From NCBI RefSeq assembly GCF_013364155.1, contig NZ_CP054916.1, positions 7,718,001 to 7,782,000 of the forward strand: a DNA stretch of 64,000 bases, written 5' to 3'. This stretch comes from Streptomyces sp. NA02950 (lineage in GTDB: Bacteria > Actinomycetota > Actinomycetes > Streptomycetales > Streptomycetaceae). Both the position numbers and the translations under genes were made by a program. The notes under the pieces were generated by a model. It saw nothing but the letters and a program-made list of their open reading frames with translations. It searched no databases and was not told where the DNA came from. This document shows, in pieces, positions 24,530-33,202 of this stretch; the first letter of the stretch is position 1; every line of letters begins with the position of its first letter.

Positions 24530-26368
24530 GTGTATGGTGAAGCGATAGACCTTCGGAACGTGTCGTCGTCCCCTCCGGCGAGAGCCGGTGCCCGGCTGCT
24601 GAATGGCGCGCGGGGAGAGAGACAAGCCGCCGTGATCGCCCTCGCCCTGGTGGTGGGGTGTGGGGCGGGGCTGGGAGCGATTGCCTTCCGATGGCTGATC
24701 CAGACCTTCACCCACCTGCTGTCGGGACACGGTGACTACTCCGACGCCGGGCATGCCGCGCATCCCCGGGTGCCCTGGCTCGGCCCGTGGTTCGTGGTGC
24801 TGGCCCCCGTTGTCGGTGGGTTGCTGTACGGGCCGCTGGTGCAGCGCTTCGCCAGGGAAGCCCGCGGACACGGAGTCCCGGAGGTGATGTACGCGGTCGC
24901 CCATCGAGGGGGCCGGATCGCCCCGCAGGTCGCGGTGGTCAAGGCGCTGGCGTCGGCGCTGTGCATGGGGTCGGGCGGCTCGGTGGGCCGGGAGGGGCCG
25001 ATCGTGCAGATCGGCTCGGCGCTGGGCTCGACCGTCGGGGGTGTGCTGCGGGTGCCGGAGGACCGCAGGCGGCTGCTGGTCGCCTGTGGCGCGGCAGGTG
25101 GGATCGCGGCCACCTTCAACGCCCCGCTGGCCGGGGTGTTCTTCGCCATGGAGCTGATCCTGCGGGACTTCGCCGTGGAGTCCTTCGGCGCCGTCGTCCT
25201 CTCCAGCGTCGCCGCAAGCGTCATCGGCCGGGGGGTGCTGGGGGACGAGGCGTTCCTGACCCTGCCCGCCTTCCATGTCGCCGATCCCGCGCAGTACCTG
25301 CTGTTCGCACTGCTCGGAGTCGCCGCGGGCGCGGTCGGCGTGGTGTTCACCCGGGTGTTGTATCTGATCGAGGACGCCTGCGACTGGGCCTGGCGCGGTC
25401 CGGAGTGGCTGCGCCCGGCGGTCGGCGGACTGCTGCTGGGCGGTCTGTTGCTGGCGCTGCCCCAGATGTACGGGGTGGGCTACCCCGTACTGGAGAACGC
25501 CATCGAGGGCCGTTACGCCGTCGGTCTGCTGCTGGTCCTGCTGGTGGGCAAGATCGTCGCGACGAGTCTGACCATCGGTATCGGCGGTTCGGGAGGGGTG
25601 TTCGCACCCAGCCTCTTCCTCGGCGCGATGACCGGTACCGCCTTCGGTGTCACCGCCGACCACCTTATGCCCGGCGGCGCCGGTGCGGTGGGCGCCTACG
25701 GGCTGGTCGGCATGGGCGCGGCCTTCGCGGGCTCGGCCCGCGCCCCCATCACCGCGGTGATCGTGCTGTTCGAGCTGACCGGGGAGTACTCCATCATCCT
25801 GCCGATGATGCTGGCGATCGTCCTGGCCACCCTCACCGGCCGACTGCTGTCACGCGACACCATCTACACCCTCAAACTGCGCCGCCGCGGCATCGATCTG
25901 GACGGTGCGCGCCTGGTCTCGCCGCTGGCCGACGCGACCGTCCGTGAGGTGATGGAGGAACTGCCCACCCTGCTGCCCGGCACCCTGTCGCTGGAGGATG
26001 CCGCCGACGTGATCGCCCGCTCCGGCCGTGGGATCCTGCCCGTCACCGGCCGGAACGGGCGGTACGCGGGTGTGGTCACCGCGCGCGCCGTCGCCGAAGC
26101 GCTCACCGAACCCGACCCCGCCCTCGACGCGCACACCACCCCCCGCACCGTCGCCGACCTCGCCGAACGGCCCCCAGCGGTGACCAGCGGCACCCCGCTG
26201 GGCGGGGCACTCCACCCCCTGGCCACCGCCGAGGGCACCGGACTGCCCGTCCTGGAGGCGGAGACCGGTGAACCGGTCGGCTGGCTCACCCATCAGACCG
26301 TTCTGCGCGCCCTCCACACGACCACACCACCGGCCAGGAGCGGTCCCGAGGCGGCCCAGCGGCGCTAG
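24530..26368 (+). CDS. ClC-family chloride/proton antiporter with C-terminal CBS pair
   Basis: A membrane protein of about 612 residues. ClC signatures are present: GSGGSVGREGP with the gating glutamate, and GIGGSGGVFAPSLFLG. The gating Glu suggests exchange rather than channel activity. Ten or more helices are followed from about residue 460 by two CBS motifs (TVREVMEELPTLLPGTLSLE and the C-terminal repeat), which usually sense adenine nucleotides. The start is uncertain: GTG 24530 is nearly leaderless next to the palindrome, and GTG 24560 or later codons are possible. Regulated with the upstream MarR gene by position. Confidence 0.9.
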   Translation: MYGEAIDLRNVSSSPPARAGARLLNGARGERQAAVIALALVVGCGAGLGAIAFRWLIQTFTHLLSGHGDYSDAGHAAHPRVPWLGPWFVVLAPVVGGLLYGPLVQRFAREARGHGVPEVMYAVAHRGGRIAPQVAVVKALASALCMGSGGSVGREGPIVQIGSALGSTVGGVLRVPEDRRRLLVACGAAGGIAATFNAPLAGVFFAMELILRDFAVESFGAVVLSSVAASVIGRGVLGDEAFLTLPAFHVADPAQYLLFALLGVAAGAVGVVFTRVLYLIEDACDWAWRGPEWLRPAVGGLLLGGLLLALPQMYGVGYPVLENAIEGRYAVGLLLVLLVGKIVATSLTIGIGGSGGVFAPSLFLGAMTGTAFGVTADHLMPGGAGAVGAYGLVGMGAAFAGSARAPITAVIVLFELTGEYSIILPMMLAIVLATLTGRLLSRDTIYTLKLRRRGIDLDGARLVSPLADATVREVMEELPTLLPGTLSLEDAADVIARSGRGILPVTGRNGRYAGVVTARAVAEALTEPDPALDAHTTPRTVADLAERPPAVTSGTPLGGALHPLATAEGTGLPVLEAETGEPVGWLTHQTVLRALHTTTPPARSGPEAAQRR

Positions 26369-26603
26369 TGCCGGGTCAGCCAAGGTTCGTCCCGCTCGCC
26401 GCCCTGGCACGCTCCCCCGGCTACCGCTGGGAGGTGCCCCCTCCCGCCGCGTTGGCCAAAGGCCCGAGCAGGCCCCCTACGAGGGCTTCCCCGCCGCCTT
26501 GCGATCGCACGCACCAGGACGCCTCGCTACCGGGCACACCTTGGCTGACGCGGCACCAGTCCCCGCGACAGCCCGCGGCCCACCCCGGTAGCGTGATCGC
26601 TCC

Positions 26604-27104
26604 TCACCGACCCCCGGACCGCTCCTCGGGGAGGACGCGGACGAAGGGGATGTGATCCCGCCCGACGCGGTGGTAGTCCTCCCTGCTGCCGTCGGTCTTC
26701 AGAGCGCACATCCGCATCAGCCCACGGGCCAGATGCGGATGCCGCAGGGCGTAGGCGGCCATCAGGCGTCCGGACTCCTCCGGGCCCAGCGGCTGGGCCA
26801 CCGCCGCCATCCTGCGCCGCCCGACCTGGATGGTGACCTGCGGAGTGTGCTGGATGTTGCGGTACCACTGCGCACCCGGACCGAAACCGGAGGCGAGGTG
26901 GTACGCGCCGGTCCGCGGGTCCCGGCCGGTCACCTCCAGGACAACCTGCCGCGGCAGCCCACTCGTGCGGCCGGTGTGCGTGAGCAGCAGCATCCGACTG
27001 CCCAGCAACCATCCCAGACGCCACCGGTAGAGCAGGATCGGCGCCCGGAACACCGCCCTGCGCAGCCCGGGGGTCGAGCCCACCCGCATGCGTCGGATCC
27101 TCAT
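26604..27104 (-). CDS. Nitroreductase/quinone-reductase family (DDN-like, F420) protein
   Basis: A 166-residue deazaflavin-dependent-nitroreductase-like protein. It shows LLLTHTGRTSGLPRQVVLEV and FGPGAQWYRNIQHTPQVTIQ, the split-barrel hallmarks for binding F420 or a related flavin. The C terminus includes FVRVLPEE. It stands alone on the minus strand, divergent from the copper oxidase gene. Substrate unknown. A role in reductive detoxification is typical of the family. Confidence 0.82.
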   Translation of the reverse strand: MRIRRMRVGSTPGLRRAVFRAPILLYRWRLGWLLGSRMLLLTHTGRTSGLPRQVVLEVTGRDPRTGAYHLASGFGPGAQWYRNIQHTPQVTIQVGRRRMAAVAQPLGPEESGRLMAAYALRHPHLARGLMRMCALKTDGSREDYHRVGRDHIPFVRVLPEERSGGR

Positions 27105-27221
27105 GGGCCGTTTCCTCCCCGTTCCGGAAGTGAGCGGCCTTCACCCCATTCACTTCTCGTCCTCACGGTCACCCGATGAGAGGCACGAACGGCGGTTCGC
27201 GACGGCCAACTACTTCGATTA

Positions 27222-27234
27222 TGCAAATGTTGCA
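27222..27234. promoter_or_regulatory. Imperfect TGCAA palindrome upstream of the copper oxidase
   Basis: TGCAAATGTTGCA, 47 bp before the oxidase ATG, related in register to the perfect palindrome at 29315-29331. Confidence 0.5.
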
Positions 27235-27280
27235 CTGCCTCAAGATACTCACTGCCCACCACCTCAGGGAAGGACATCGC

Positions 27281-29236
27281 ATGAGGGCACTCAGGCCGAA
27301 CCCCGCACGACGCAAGACCCTGCTCGGGGCCACGGCCGTCGCGATGGTCGCCGGGCTCAACGCACCTGCACTGATCGACTTCTCGCGCTCCAGGTACCAC
27401 GAGTTCAAGATCAACCAGCCGGAATACCTGGCTCGCTACGGCCACTGGGACGTGGCCGACATGCCGGAGAGGTTCCAGCTCAACTCCATCCACGCCACGC
27501 TCCTGCCCACCGGCAAGGTCCTGCTGATCGCGGGGTCCGGCAACAACATCAGACTGTTCAAGGGCGGTGCCTTCAAGAGCACCCTCTGGGACCCCGTCCG
27601 GAACACCTTCAAGAAGATCGCCACCCCGAAGGACCTGTTCTGCTCCGGACACACTCAACTGCCCGACGGGCGGCTGCTGATCGCCGGTGGCACCGCGCGT
27701 TACGAGGTCCTGCGAGGAGATGTGAAGCGGGCCGGGGGTGCCATGCTCATCAAGAACGAGGACCCGGACAAGGCGCGTGTCTTTCCCAAGGGCACCCTTT
27801 TCCGTTCCCCCGACGGCAAGGAGTACGTCTCGCAACTGACCGTCCGTGTGCCCAGGGCAAAGAAGACGAAGAAGAAGCGGCACGGGACGGGGGGAAAGAG
27901 CCACAAGAAGGCGAAGGCGATCGTCGCGGCGAGCGAGGCACGCGTCTACGTCGAAGCGACCGCACCAGGCCGGAAAGGGATCACCCACACCTCCGAGCAG
28001 TACCAGATCAAGGGCCTGACCGGCGAGGACAGACACAACTTCTACGGCATGGCCAACAAACTCGGCCTGGACAAGAAGGACTTCCAGGGCATCAGGGAAG
28101 CCTATGTGTTCGACCCGTTCACCGAGAAGTACCTCCGCACCGACTCGATGCGGGAGGCCCGCTGGTATCCCACCCTGGTCGGCCTGGCCGACGGGCGCGT
28201 CCTCGCCGTCTCCGGGCTGGACGACATCGGGCAGGTCGTGCCGGGGAAGAACGAGATCTACGACCCGGTGAAGCGGACCTGGTCCACGGGGCCGCACCGC
28301 TACTTCCCGACCTACCCGTCACTGTTCCCGCTCCAGGGCGGCAAACTGTTCTACTCCGGTTCCAACGCCGGGTACGGCCCGGCCGACCAGGGCCGCGCCC
28401 CCGGTGTCTGGGACCTGAGGCACAACACATTCCGCCCGGTCCCGGGCCTGCCCGACCCCGACGTCCTGGAGACGTCGTCCTCCGTTCTGCTGCCGCCCGC
28501 GCAGGACCAGAAGGTGATGGTCCTCGGCGGAGGCGGGGTCGGCGAATCGACGAGGTCCACCGCCCGTACCGCCATCGTCGACCTGACCTCCCGGCACCCG
28601 GTCTACCGACGCGGGCCCGACCTGCCGGAGAAGACCCGTTACCTCAACAGCGTGATCATGCCGGACGACACCGTCTTCACCACCGGTGGCTCCCGGGACT
28701 ACCGGGGCCGCGGCGCCAGCGACATCCTCAGAGCGCAGATCTACCACCCGCGCTCGCACTCCTTCGCCCCCGCCGCCGCCCCCACCGTGGGCCGTGACTA
28801 CCACACCGAAGCGCTGCTCCTGCCCGACGGGCGGGTCGCCGTCTTCGGCTCCGACCCCCTGTTCGGCGACAAGGACAACACCCAGCCGGGGACCTTCGAG
28901 CAGCGCGTCGAGGTCTACACCCCACCCTCGCTGTACCGAAGATCACGACCGCGCCTCCAAGACGGCATCCGGCAGGTCCACCGCGGCGAGACGGCCACCT
29001 ATGCCACCGCTGACGCCGCCCGTATCAGGACCGCCCGGCTGATCCACCCCGGCTCCGCCACCCATGTCACCGATGTCGACCAGCGCTCCATCGCCCTGGA
29101 CATCCGGCGCGGACGGAGGTCGGTCACCGTCACCGTCCCCAAGGACCCCACCCTGGTGCCCTCCGGCTGGTACATGCTCTTCGTCACCGACCGCCACGGC
29201 ACACCGTCCAAGGCCGTCTGGATCCACGTACGGTGA
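27281..29236 (+). CDS. Secreted copper radical oxidase, galactose-oxidase/GlxA-like (kelch, DUF1929)
   Basis: A 651-residue exported protein. It starts with a short signal or membrane anchor (residues about 12-33). Kelch repeats contain DLFCSGHTQLPDGRLL with Cys121, the residue that forms the Tyr-Cys cofactor in GlxA, and then RWYPTLVGLADGRVL. Near residue 506 comes GRDYHTEALLLPDGR with the Tyr-His copper ligands, and a late THVTDVDQR gives the second His. A C-terminal DUF1929 domain ends in GWYMLFVTD. An unusual Lys/His-rich insert (about 190-210) interrupts the second blade. GlxA partners with CslA in glycan deposition, but no cellulose-synthase-like gene is present here. Confidence 0.88.
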   Translation: MRALRPNPARRKTLLGATAVAMVAGLNAPALIDFSRSRYHEFKINQPEYLARYGHWDVADMPERFQLNSIHATLLPTGKVLLIAGSGNNIRLFKGGAFKSTLWDPVRNTFKKIATPKDLFCSGHTQLPDGRLLIAGGTARYEVLRGDVKRAGGAMLIKNEDPDKARVFPKGTLFRSPDGKEYVSQLTVRVPRAKKTKKKRHGTGGKSHKKAKAIVAASEARVYVEATAPGRKGITHTSEQYQIKGLTGEDRHNFYGMANKLGLDKKDFQGIREAYVFDPFTEKYLRTDSMREARWYPTLVGLADGRVLAVSGLDDIGQVVPGKNEIYDPVKRTWSTGPHRYFPTYPSLFPLQGGKLFYSGSNAGYGPADQGRAPGVWDLRHNTFRPVPGLPDPDVLETSSSVLLPPAQDQKVMVLGGGGVGESTRSTARTAIVDLTSRHPVYRRGPDLPEKTRYLNSVIMPDDTVFTTGGSRDYRGRGASDILRAQIYHPRSHSFAPAAAPTVGRDYHTEALLLPDGRVAVFGSDPLFGDKDNTQPGTFEQRVEVYTPPSLYRRSRPRLQDGIRQVHRGETATYATADAARIRTARLIHPGSATHVTDVDQRSIALDIRRGRRSVTVTVPKDPTLVPSGWYMLFVTDRHGTPSKAVWIHVR

Positions 29237-29314
29237 CGCGGCCACGCCACCGGGAAACCGGGGACTGTAACGGATCGGGGGGACCCCCGCCATCGATTCC
29301 GCACGCTTAGTCAA

Positions 29315-29331
29315 AGTGCAAATTTTGCACT
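29315..29331. promoter_or_regulatory. Perfect 8-1-8 palindrome upstream of the DUF4142 gene
   Basis: AGTGCAAA-T-TTTGCACT, 84 bp before the DUF4142 ATG. It is the strongest member of the TGCAA palindrome set in 24.5-29.3 kb. Confidence 0.65.
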
Positions 29332-29414
29332 GTCTAAAGGCCTAGCGTTCTGCGTGCCCACGACGCATGCGCCCGTCTCCCGCAGGCGGACGCACTCCCG
29401 ATCCAGGAGGCACC

Positions 29415-30080
29415 ATGACCACGCACGCCCGGTCGGCACACAGCCGTTCACACCACCTCACCATCGCGGGCGTCCTGCTCGTCGCCCTGGCCGTCATCGC
29501 CGGAGCCATCGTCTGGGCCGCCCGGGGCAACGCGAACGCCACCGAGAACTCCTCATCCAACTTCCCCAGCGCCAAGCCCGCCGCACCCGGTGACGTGGTC
29601 ACCACGGCAGGCCCGGTGAGCAAGCTGGACATCGAGTTCCTGCAGAAGGTGCGGCAGGCCAACCTGTGGGAGGCCCCGGCCGGCCGGCTCGCCCAGACCC
29701 ATGCCACCAGCGAGGCCGTCAAACGGGCCGGGACACACGTCATGGACGGGCACTCCAAGCTGGACGAGTTCGTCCGCAACACCGCCGAGGCGCTGAATGT
29801 CTCCCTCCCGGACGAGGCCAGCCCCGAGCAACAGGGCTTCGTCCGCACCCTGGAGGACGCCCAGGGAGCCGACTTCGACAAGAAGTTCGCCAACATCCTC
29901 CGGGGCACCCACGGCAAGATCTTCGTCACCATCGCCAAAGTCCGCGCCAGCACCAAGAACTCCCTCATGCGCCGTTTCGCCTCCGAGGTGAACCTCACCG
30001 TCCTGGACCACCAGAACGTGCTCGACGACTCGGGCCTGGTCAGCGATGCCACCTACGACGACATCGCATCCACTTTCTGA
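29415..30080 (+). CDS. DUF4142 extracytoplasmic protein
   Basis: A 221-residue protein with one N-terminal membrane helix (about 17-36), a disordered linker, and a helical ferritin-like DUF4142 domain (SKLDIEFLQKVRQANLWE, KRAGTHVMDGHSKLDEFV, FASEVNLTVLDHQNVL). Regularly spaced His and Glu residues recall metal-binding four-helix bundles. CAGGAGG precedes the ATG. The function of DUF4142 is not defined. Sharing an operator type with the copper oxidase suggests an envelope or redox role. Confidence 0.85.
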   Translation: MTTHARSAHSRSHHLTIAGVLLVALAVIAGAIVWAARGNANATENSSSNFPSAKPAAPGDVVTTAGPVSKLDIEFLQKVRQANLWEAPAGRLAQTHATSEAVKRAGTHVMDGHSKLDEFVRNTAEALNVSLPDEASPEQQGFVRTLEDAQGADFDKKFANILRGTHGKIFVTIAKVRASTKNSLMRRFASEVNLTVLDHQNVLDDSGLVSDATYDDIASTF

Positions 30081-30118
30081 CACCCGCACATATGGCGTGG
30101 CGGACGGCAAATGCGCGG

Positions 30119-30158
30119 CGGGGGCGGAGGACAAGGGTCTCATCTGCCCCCGCCCCCG
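30119..30158. terminator. Probable bidirectional terminator between DUF4142 and phosphatase genes
   Basis: CGGGGGCGG (30119-30127) pairs with CCGCCCCCG (30150-30158) across a 22-base loop, in the 85-bp convergent gap. Confidence 0.5.
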
Positions 30159-30165
30159 TCCACGG

Positions 30166-31230
30166 TCAGCCGTCGCGATAGCGGAGCAGCAGCATGGCGG
30201 CATCGTCCTGCAACGGGCCCCCCACATGCTCCATCAGATCCTGCCGCACGGCGGCCAGCGCCGCGTCCGGGTCACGGTCCGCGAGTCCGCCCACCCGCCG
30301 CTCCAGCGGATAGAAGCTCCCCGAGGGGTCACGGGCTTCGGTCACCCCGTCGGTGTAGAAGAGCATCTGGTCACCGGGCGCGAAGGGCACCGCGTACCGT
30401 TTCGGTCCCGGTGTTCCGTGCGCGCCCAGTCCGAGTGGCAGAGCCCGCCCCGGTGGCTCCAGATACCGCACCTCCCCATGCGCTCGCACGATCAGCGGTG
30501 CCGGATGGCCGTAGTTGAGCAGGTCGACATCGGTGCCGTCCGCCACTTGGGCCAGCACGGCCGTGACGAACTTCTCCCGGGTCAGATGCCGCTCCAGGGC
30601 CCGCTCCAGCCGTTCACCGACGGCCTTGAGGTCCGGCTCGTCGTACGCCGCCTCCCGGAAGGCGCCCACGACCACCGCCGCGGTTTCCACCGCCTCCAGA
30701 CCCTTGCCCTGCACATCCCCGACGATTACCCGCACGCCCTGCGGCGAAGTCACCACCTCGTACAAATCCCCGCCGATGCGGGCCTCGGCCACGGCCGATG
30801 TGTACGACACCGCCACCCGCAGCCGACCCGCACCCCGCGGCACCGGGCGCAGCAGAACCCGCTGCGCCACCTCCGCTATCGACCGGACGCTGGCCAGCTC
30901 CGCCTCCCGCCGCTGCCGCCGCACCGCCGCCGCGAGACCTGCGGCCGTGACGCCCGCCACCGAAAGCAACGCGGTGAAACCACGACGCGTGCCGAACAAC
31001 CCGTCGAACGCGCTCAGTCCCAGGCACAGGACGACGCTGACCGCGCCGATGGCGGCTGTACGCCGCCACCCTCCGGTGAGCCCCGCGAAGGCCGGTCCCA
31101 GCGACACCAGAGGCAGAAGCCCCACCCCGGGCCCCGTGACGAGGTCCACCGCGGCCACGACCGCCATGACTCCGAACGGGAGGAGGGACAGGAGCAGGGA
31201 GTCCTTCGGGTCGTTCTTCTTCTGCGCCAA
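30166..31230 (-). CDS. PP2C-type SpoIIE-domain serine phosphatase, membrane-bound
   Basis: About 354 residues from TTG 31230, which has GGGAG six bases upstream. An in-frame ATG at 31260 lacks such a site. Four or five N-terminal helices are followed by a short coiled segment and a SpoIIE/RsbU catalytic domain with ARIGGDLYEVV, VGDVQGKGLEA and GPLQDDAAMLLLRY (metal-binding Asp residues). Such proteins dephosphorylate anti-anti-sigma factors. No sigma or RsbV-like partner is adjacent. Confidence 0.88.
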   Translation of the reverse strand: MAQKKNDPKDSLLLSLLPFGVMAVVAAVDLVTGPGVGLLPLVSLGPAFAGLTGGWRRTAAIGAVSVVLCLGLSAFDGLFGTRRGFTALLSVAGVTAAGLAAAVRRQRREAELASVRSIAEVAQRVLLRPVPRGAGRLRVAVSYTSAVAEARIGGDLYEVVTSPQGVRVIVGDVQGKGLEAVETAAVVVGAFREAAYDEPDLKAVGERLERALERHLTREKFVTAVLAQVADGTDVDLLNYGHPAPLIVRAHGEVRYLEPPGRALPLGLGAHGTPGPKRYAVPFAPGDQMLFYTDGVTEARDPSGSFYPLERRVGGLADRDPDAALAAVRQDLMEHVGGPLQDDAAMLLLRYRDG

Positions 31231-31332
31231 TGAACACTCCCAGGGCGTCGCACGGGGCATGTGCCGTCACCGGAGCGCGGCACAGACCAGGACAGGCCCC
31301 TCGACCCTAGGCAATCGGAGCGGACACGCGGG

Positions 31333-31950
31333 TCACATCCCGGATACGACGTGATCAACACCGGTCCGCTGGTTTGCCAGCGGTAGCCCCCTACCGCGGG
31401 CAGACGGCCCGGAGGCGACGACCCGAAAGAACGCGCCCTCGGCGTCGTGGCCGACGACGAGGGCGCGGCTGCCCCGGACCAGGCCGGTGTCGTATGTCCG
31501 AACCTCGATGGTGACGGTCGAACGGCCCTCCAGGGCCACCTCGGCCCGCCCGAAGTCCGCACTCGCCCGCGGGGTCCGGATGACACAAGGACGGCCCACG
31601 ACCCGATTTCGGACGTGCCGGGCGGGCGGGAAGCGGTCGTTCAGCTGCCGCTGCAGTATGACGCCGGCCCAGCCCGCCCCCGCCACGGCCGGCAGGACGG
31701 CGACGCGCAGCCAGTGCCGCTCGGACAGCGCGTCCCCGGCGAGAGCGACGAACCAGGCCAGCGCGATACCCGTCACCACCGCGGAGCTGAGCGGTGGTCC
31801 GGCGGTGCCGGCACGGACTCCGTCTCCCCCGTGAGCTCCAGTACCGGCCCCGCCGATCCGCACCGCCAGCCGGCACCCGGCCACGACGAGGAGCGCGAGG
31901 CCGATCGGGACCGCCGGAAATCCCAGCGCGGCCCCCAGGATCTCAGCCAC
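31333..31950 (-). CDS. Membrane protein with NfeD/YqiJ-like OB-fold domain
   Basis: About 205 residues from GTG 31950 with GGGGGAGG upstream. Three hydrophobic segments (around residues 5-25, 60-80 and 85-100) are followed by a soluble C-terminal OB-fold-like domain (VVGRPCVIRTPRASADFG, VTIEVRTYDTGLVRGSRALV). NfeD/YqiJ proteins often accompany flotillins in membrane-domain organisation, but no flotillin gene is seen here. Family assignment is moderate. Confidence 0.65.
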   Translation of the reverse strand: MAEILGAALGFPAVPIGLALLVVAGCRLAVRIGGAGTGAHGGDGVRAGTAGPPLSSAVVTGIALAWFVALAGDALSERHWLRVAVLPAVAGAGWAGVILQRQLNDRFPPARHVRNRVVGRPCVIRTPRASADFGRAEVALEGRSTVTIEVRTYDTGLVRGSRALVVGHDAEGAFFRVVASGPSARGRGLPLANQRTGVDHVVSGM

Positions 31951-32089
31951 GACGCCTCCCCCTGTTCCCCCGTCTCGGTGCCGGCTCATCGTGGCATCGC
32001 GGCCCCGAGCCGCGCATTGCCGGATCCCGGCAATCTTTACGCGTTCCTGATGGCCTGGTGGCGCCGGAAACCAACGGGCCCGGCGGCGC

Positions 32090-33202
32090 CTACAACGGGG
32101 CCCCCGGCCAGCCGAGCAGCCGTGCCCCCATGGCGGCCGTCTCCAAGGTGAAGCGCTGCAACGCGTCGCCCGGGTCGTAGCCCGTCAGAGCTTTGATGCG
32201 CTCCAGCCGGTAGGAGAGCGTGCGGACGCCGATGTTCAGCCGCCTGGCCGCCTCGGCGTTGACGTACCCCGCCGCCGAGCATGCGGTAAGCGTCTCCAGG
32301 AGCGGCCCGGCCCCGCCCCGGGTCTGCGTGAGCGGGCCGAGCACCGTGCGCACCAGGTCCGCCATGGCCGCCCGGTCGCGCAGGAGCACCGGAAAGACCA
32401 GCAGCTCGGCGGCGCGCAGAACAGGACCGGGCAGCTCCAGACGGTCGGCGAGCTCCAGGGCGCCCAAGGCCTCCTCATAACTGCGCACCACGCCGCCGGC
32501 CCCGGGGTGCTCACGGCCGACCGCAACCCGCTGTGCTCCCACGTACCCGGTGCCGGGATCGTGCACCCGGCTCACGAAGGCGTCCAGGATCGCGCGCTCA
32601 CGTTCCCCGCCGGCCGCGATGCACACCAGCCGCCCGTCCTTCGTGGCCAGCAGCGCATCGTGCTCACCGAACCGGGCGATCAACTCCCGTTCGACGCGCC
32701 GCACGACCGGATGCACGTCGTCATACCGCTCTTCCCCCTCGGCGACCGCCACCGCGTGGCTCTGCGCCAGCCGCAGCCCGAACCGCTCCGCCCGCTCGGC
32801 AAGCCGCCCCACGTCACTGCGCCCGTACAGCAGATCGTCCACGAACTCCCGTCGCGCACCCTCCTCCTGACGCACCGCCAGGCGCTGCGCCCGCTCATGC
32901 CCCTCGCCAAGGGCGGCGACGGCGGTGTCCACGGCGCCGAGCAGTGCGTCAGCGGTGCGGGCCGACGCCGACGCGTCGGGTGCCCGGACGGTGCCGGGCA
33001 GCGAACCCCACAGCCTGCGGGTCTCACCCAGGTACAGCGCGATCAGTTGCCGGAGGCCGTATCCGGACTCGGCCGCGCTTTCCCCCAGATCACGCAGCTC
33101 GTCCAGTTCGGGGCGGCGCAGCAGTCGGCCGGTCTCGGCGATGTCGGTGAACATCCGCTCGTACCCCCCGAGGAAGTCGGCTGGTATCCGACGCTGTCTC
33201 AT
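32090..33202 (-). CDS. PucR/CdaR-type transcriptional regulator
   Basis: A 370-residue regulator. The middle holds a GGDEF-like CdaR region, and the C-terminal PucR HTH reads LETLTACSAAGYVNAEAARR then LNIGVRTLSYRLERIKALTG. The ATG overlaps the stop of the TrkA-type gene (ATGA), so it is the last gene of the ion-transport operon and could regulate it autogenously. Confidence 0.85.
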   Translation of the reverse strand: MRQRRIPADFLGGYERMFTDIAETGRLLRRPELDELRDLGESAAESGYGLRQLIALYLGETRRLWGSLPGTVRAPDASASARTADALLGAVDTAVAALGEGHERAQRLAVRQEEGARREFVDDLLYGRSDVGRLAERAERFGLRLAQSHAVAVAEGEERYDDVHPVVRRVERELIARFGEHDALLATKDGRLVCIAAGGERERAILDAFVSRVHDPGTGYVGAQRVAVGREHPGAGGVVRSYEEALGALELADRLELPGPVLRAAELLVFPVLLRDRAAMADLVRTVLGPLTQTRGGAGPLLETLTACSAAGYVNAEAARRLNIGVRTLSYRLERIKALTGYDPGDALQRFTLETAAMGARLLGWPGAPL

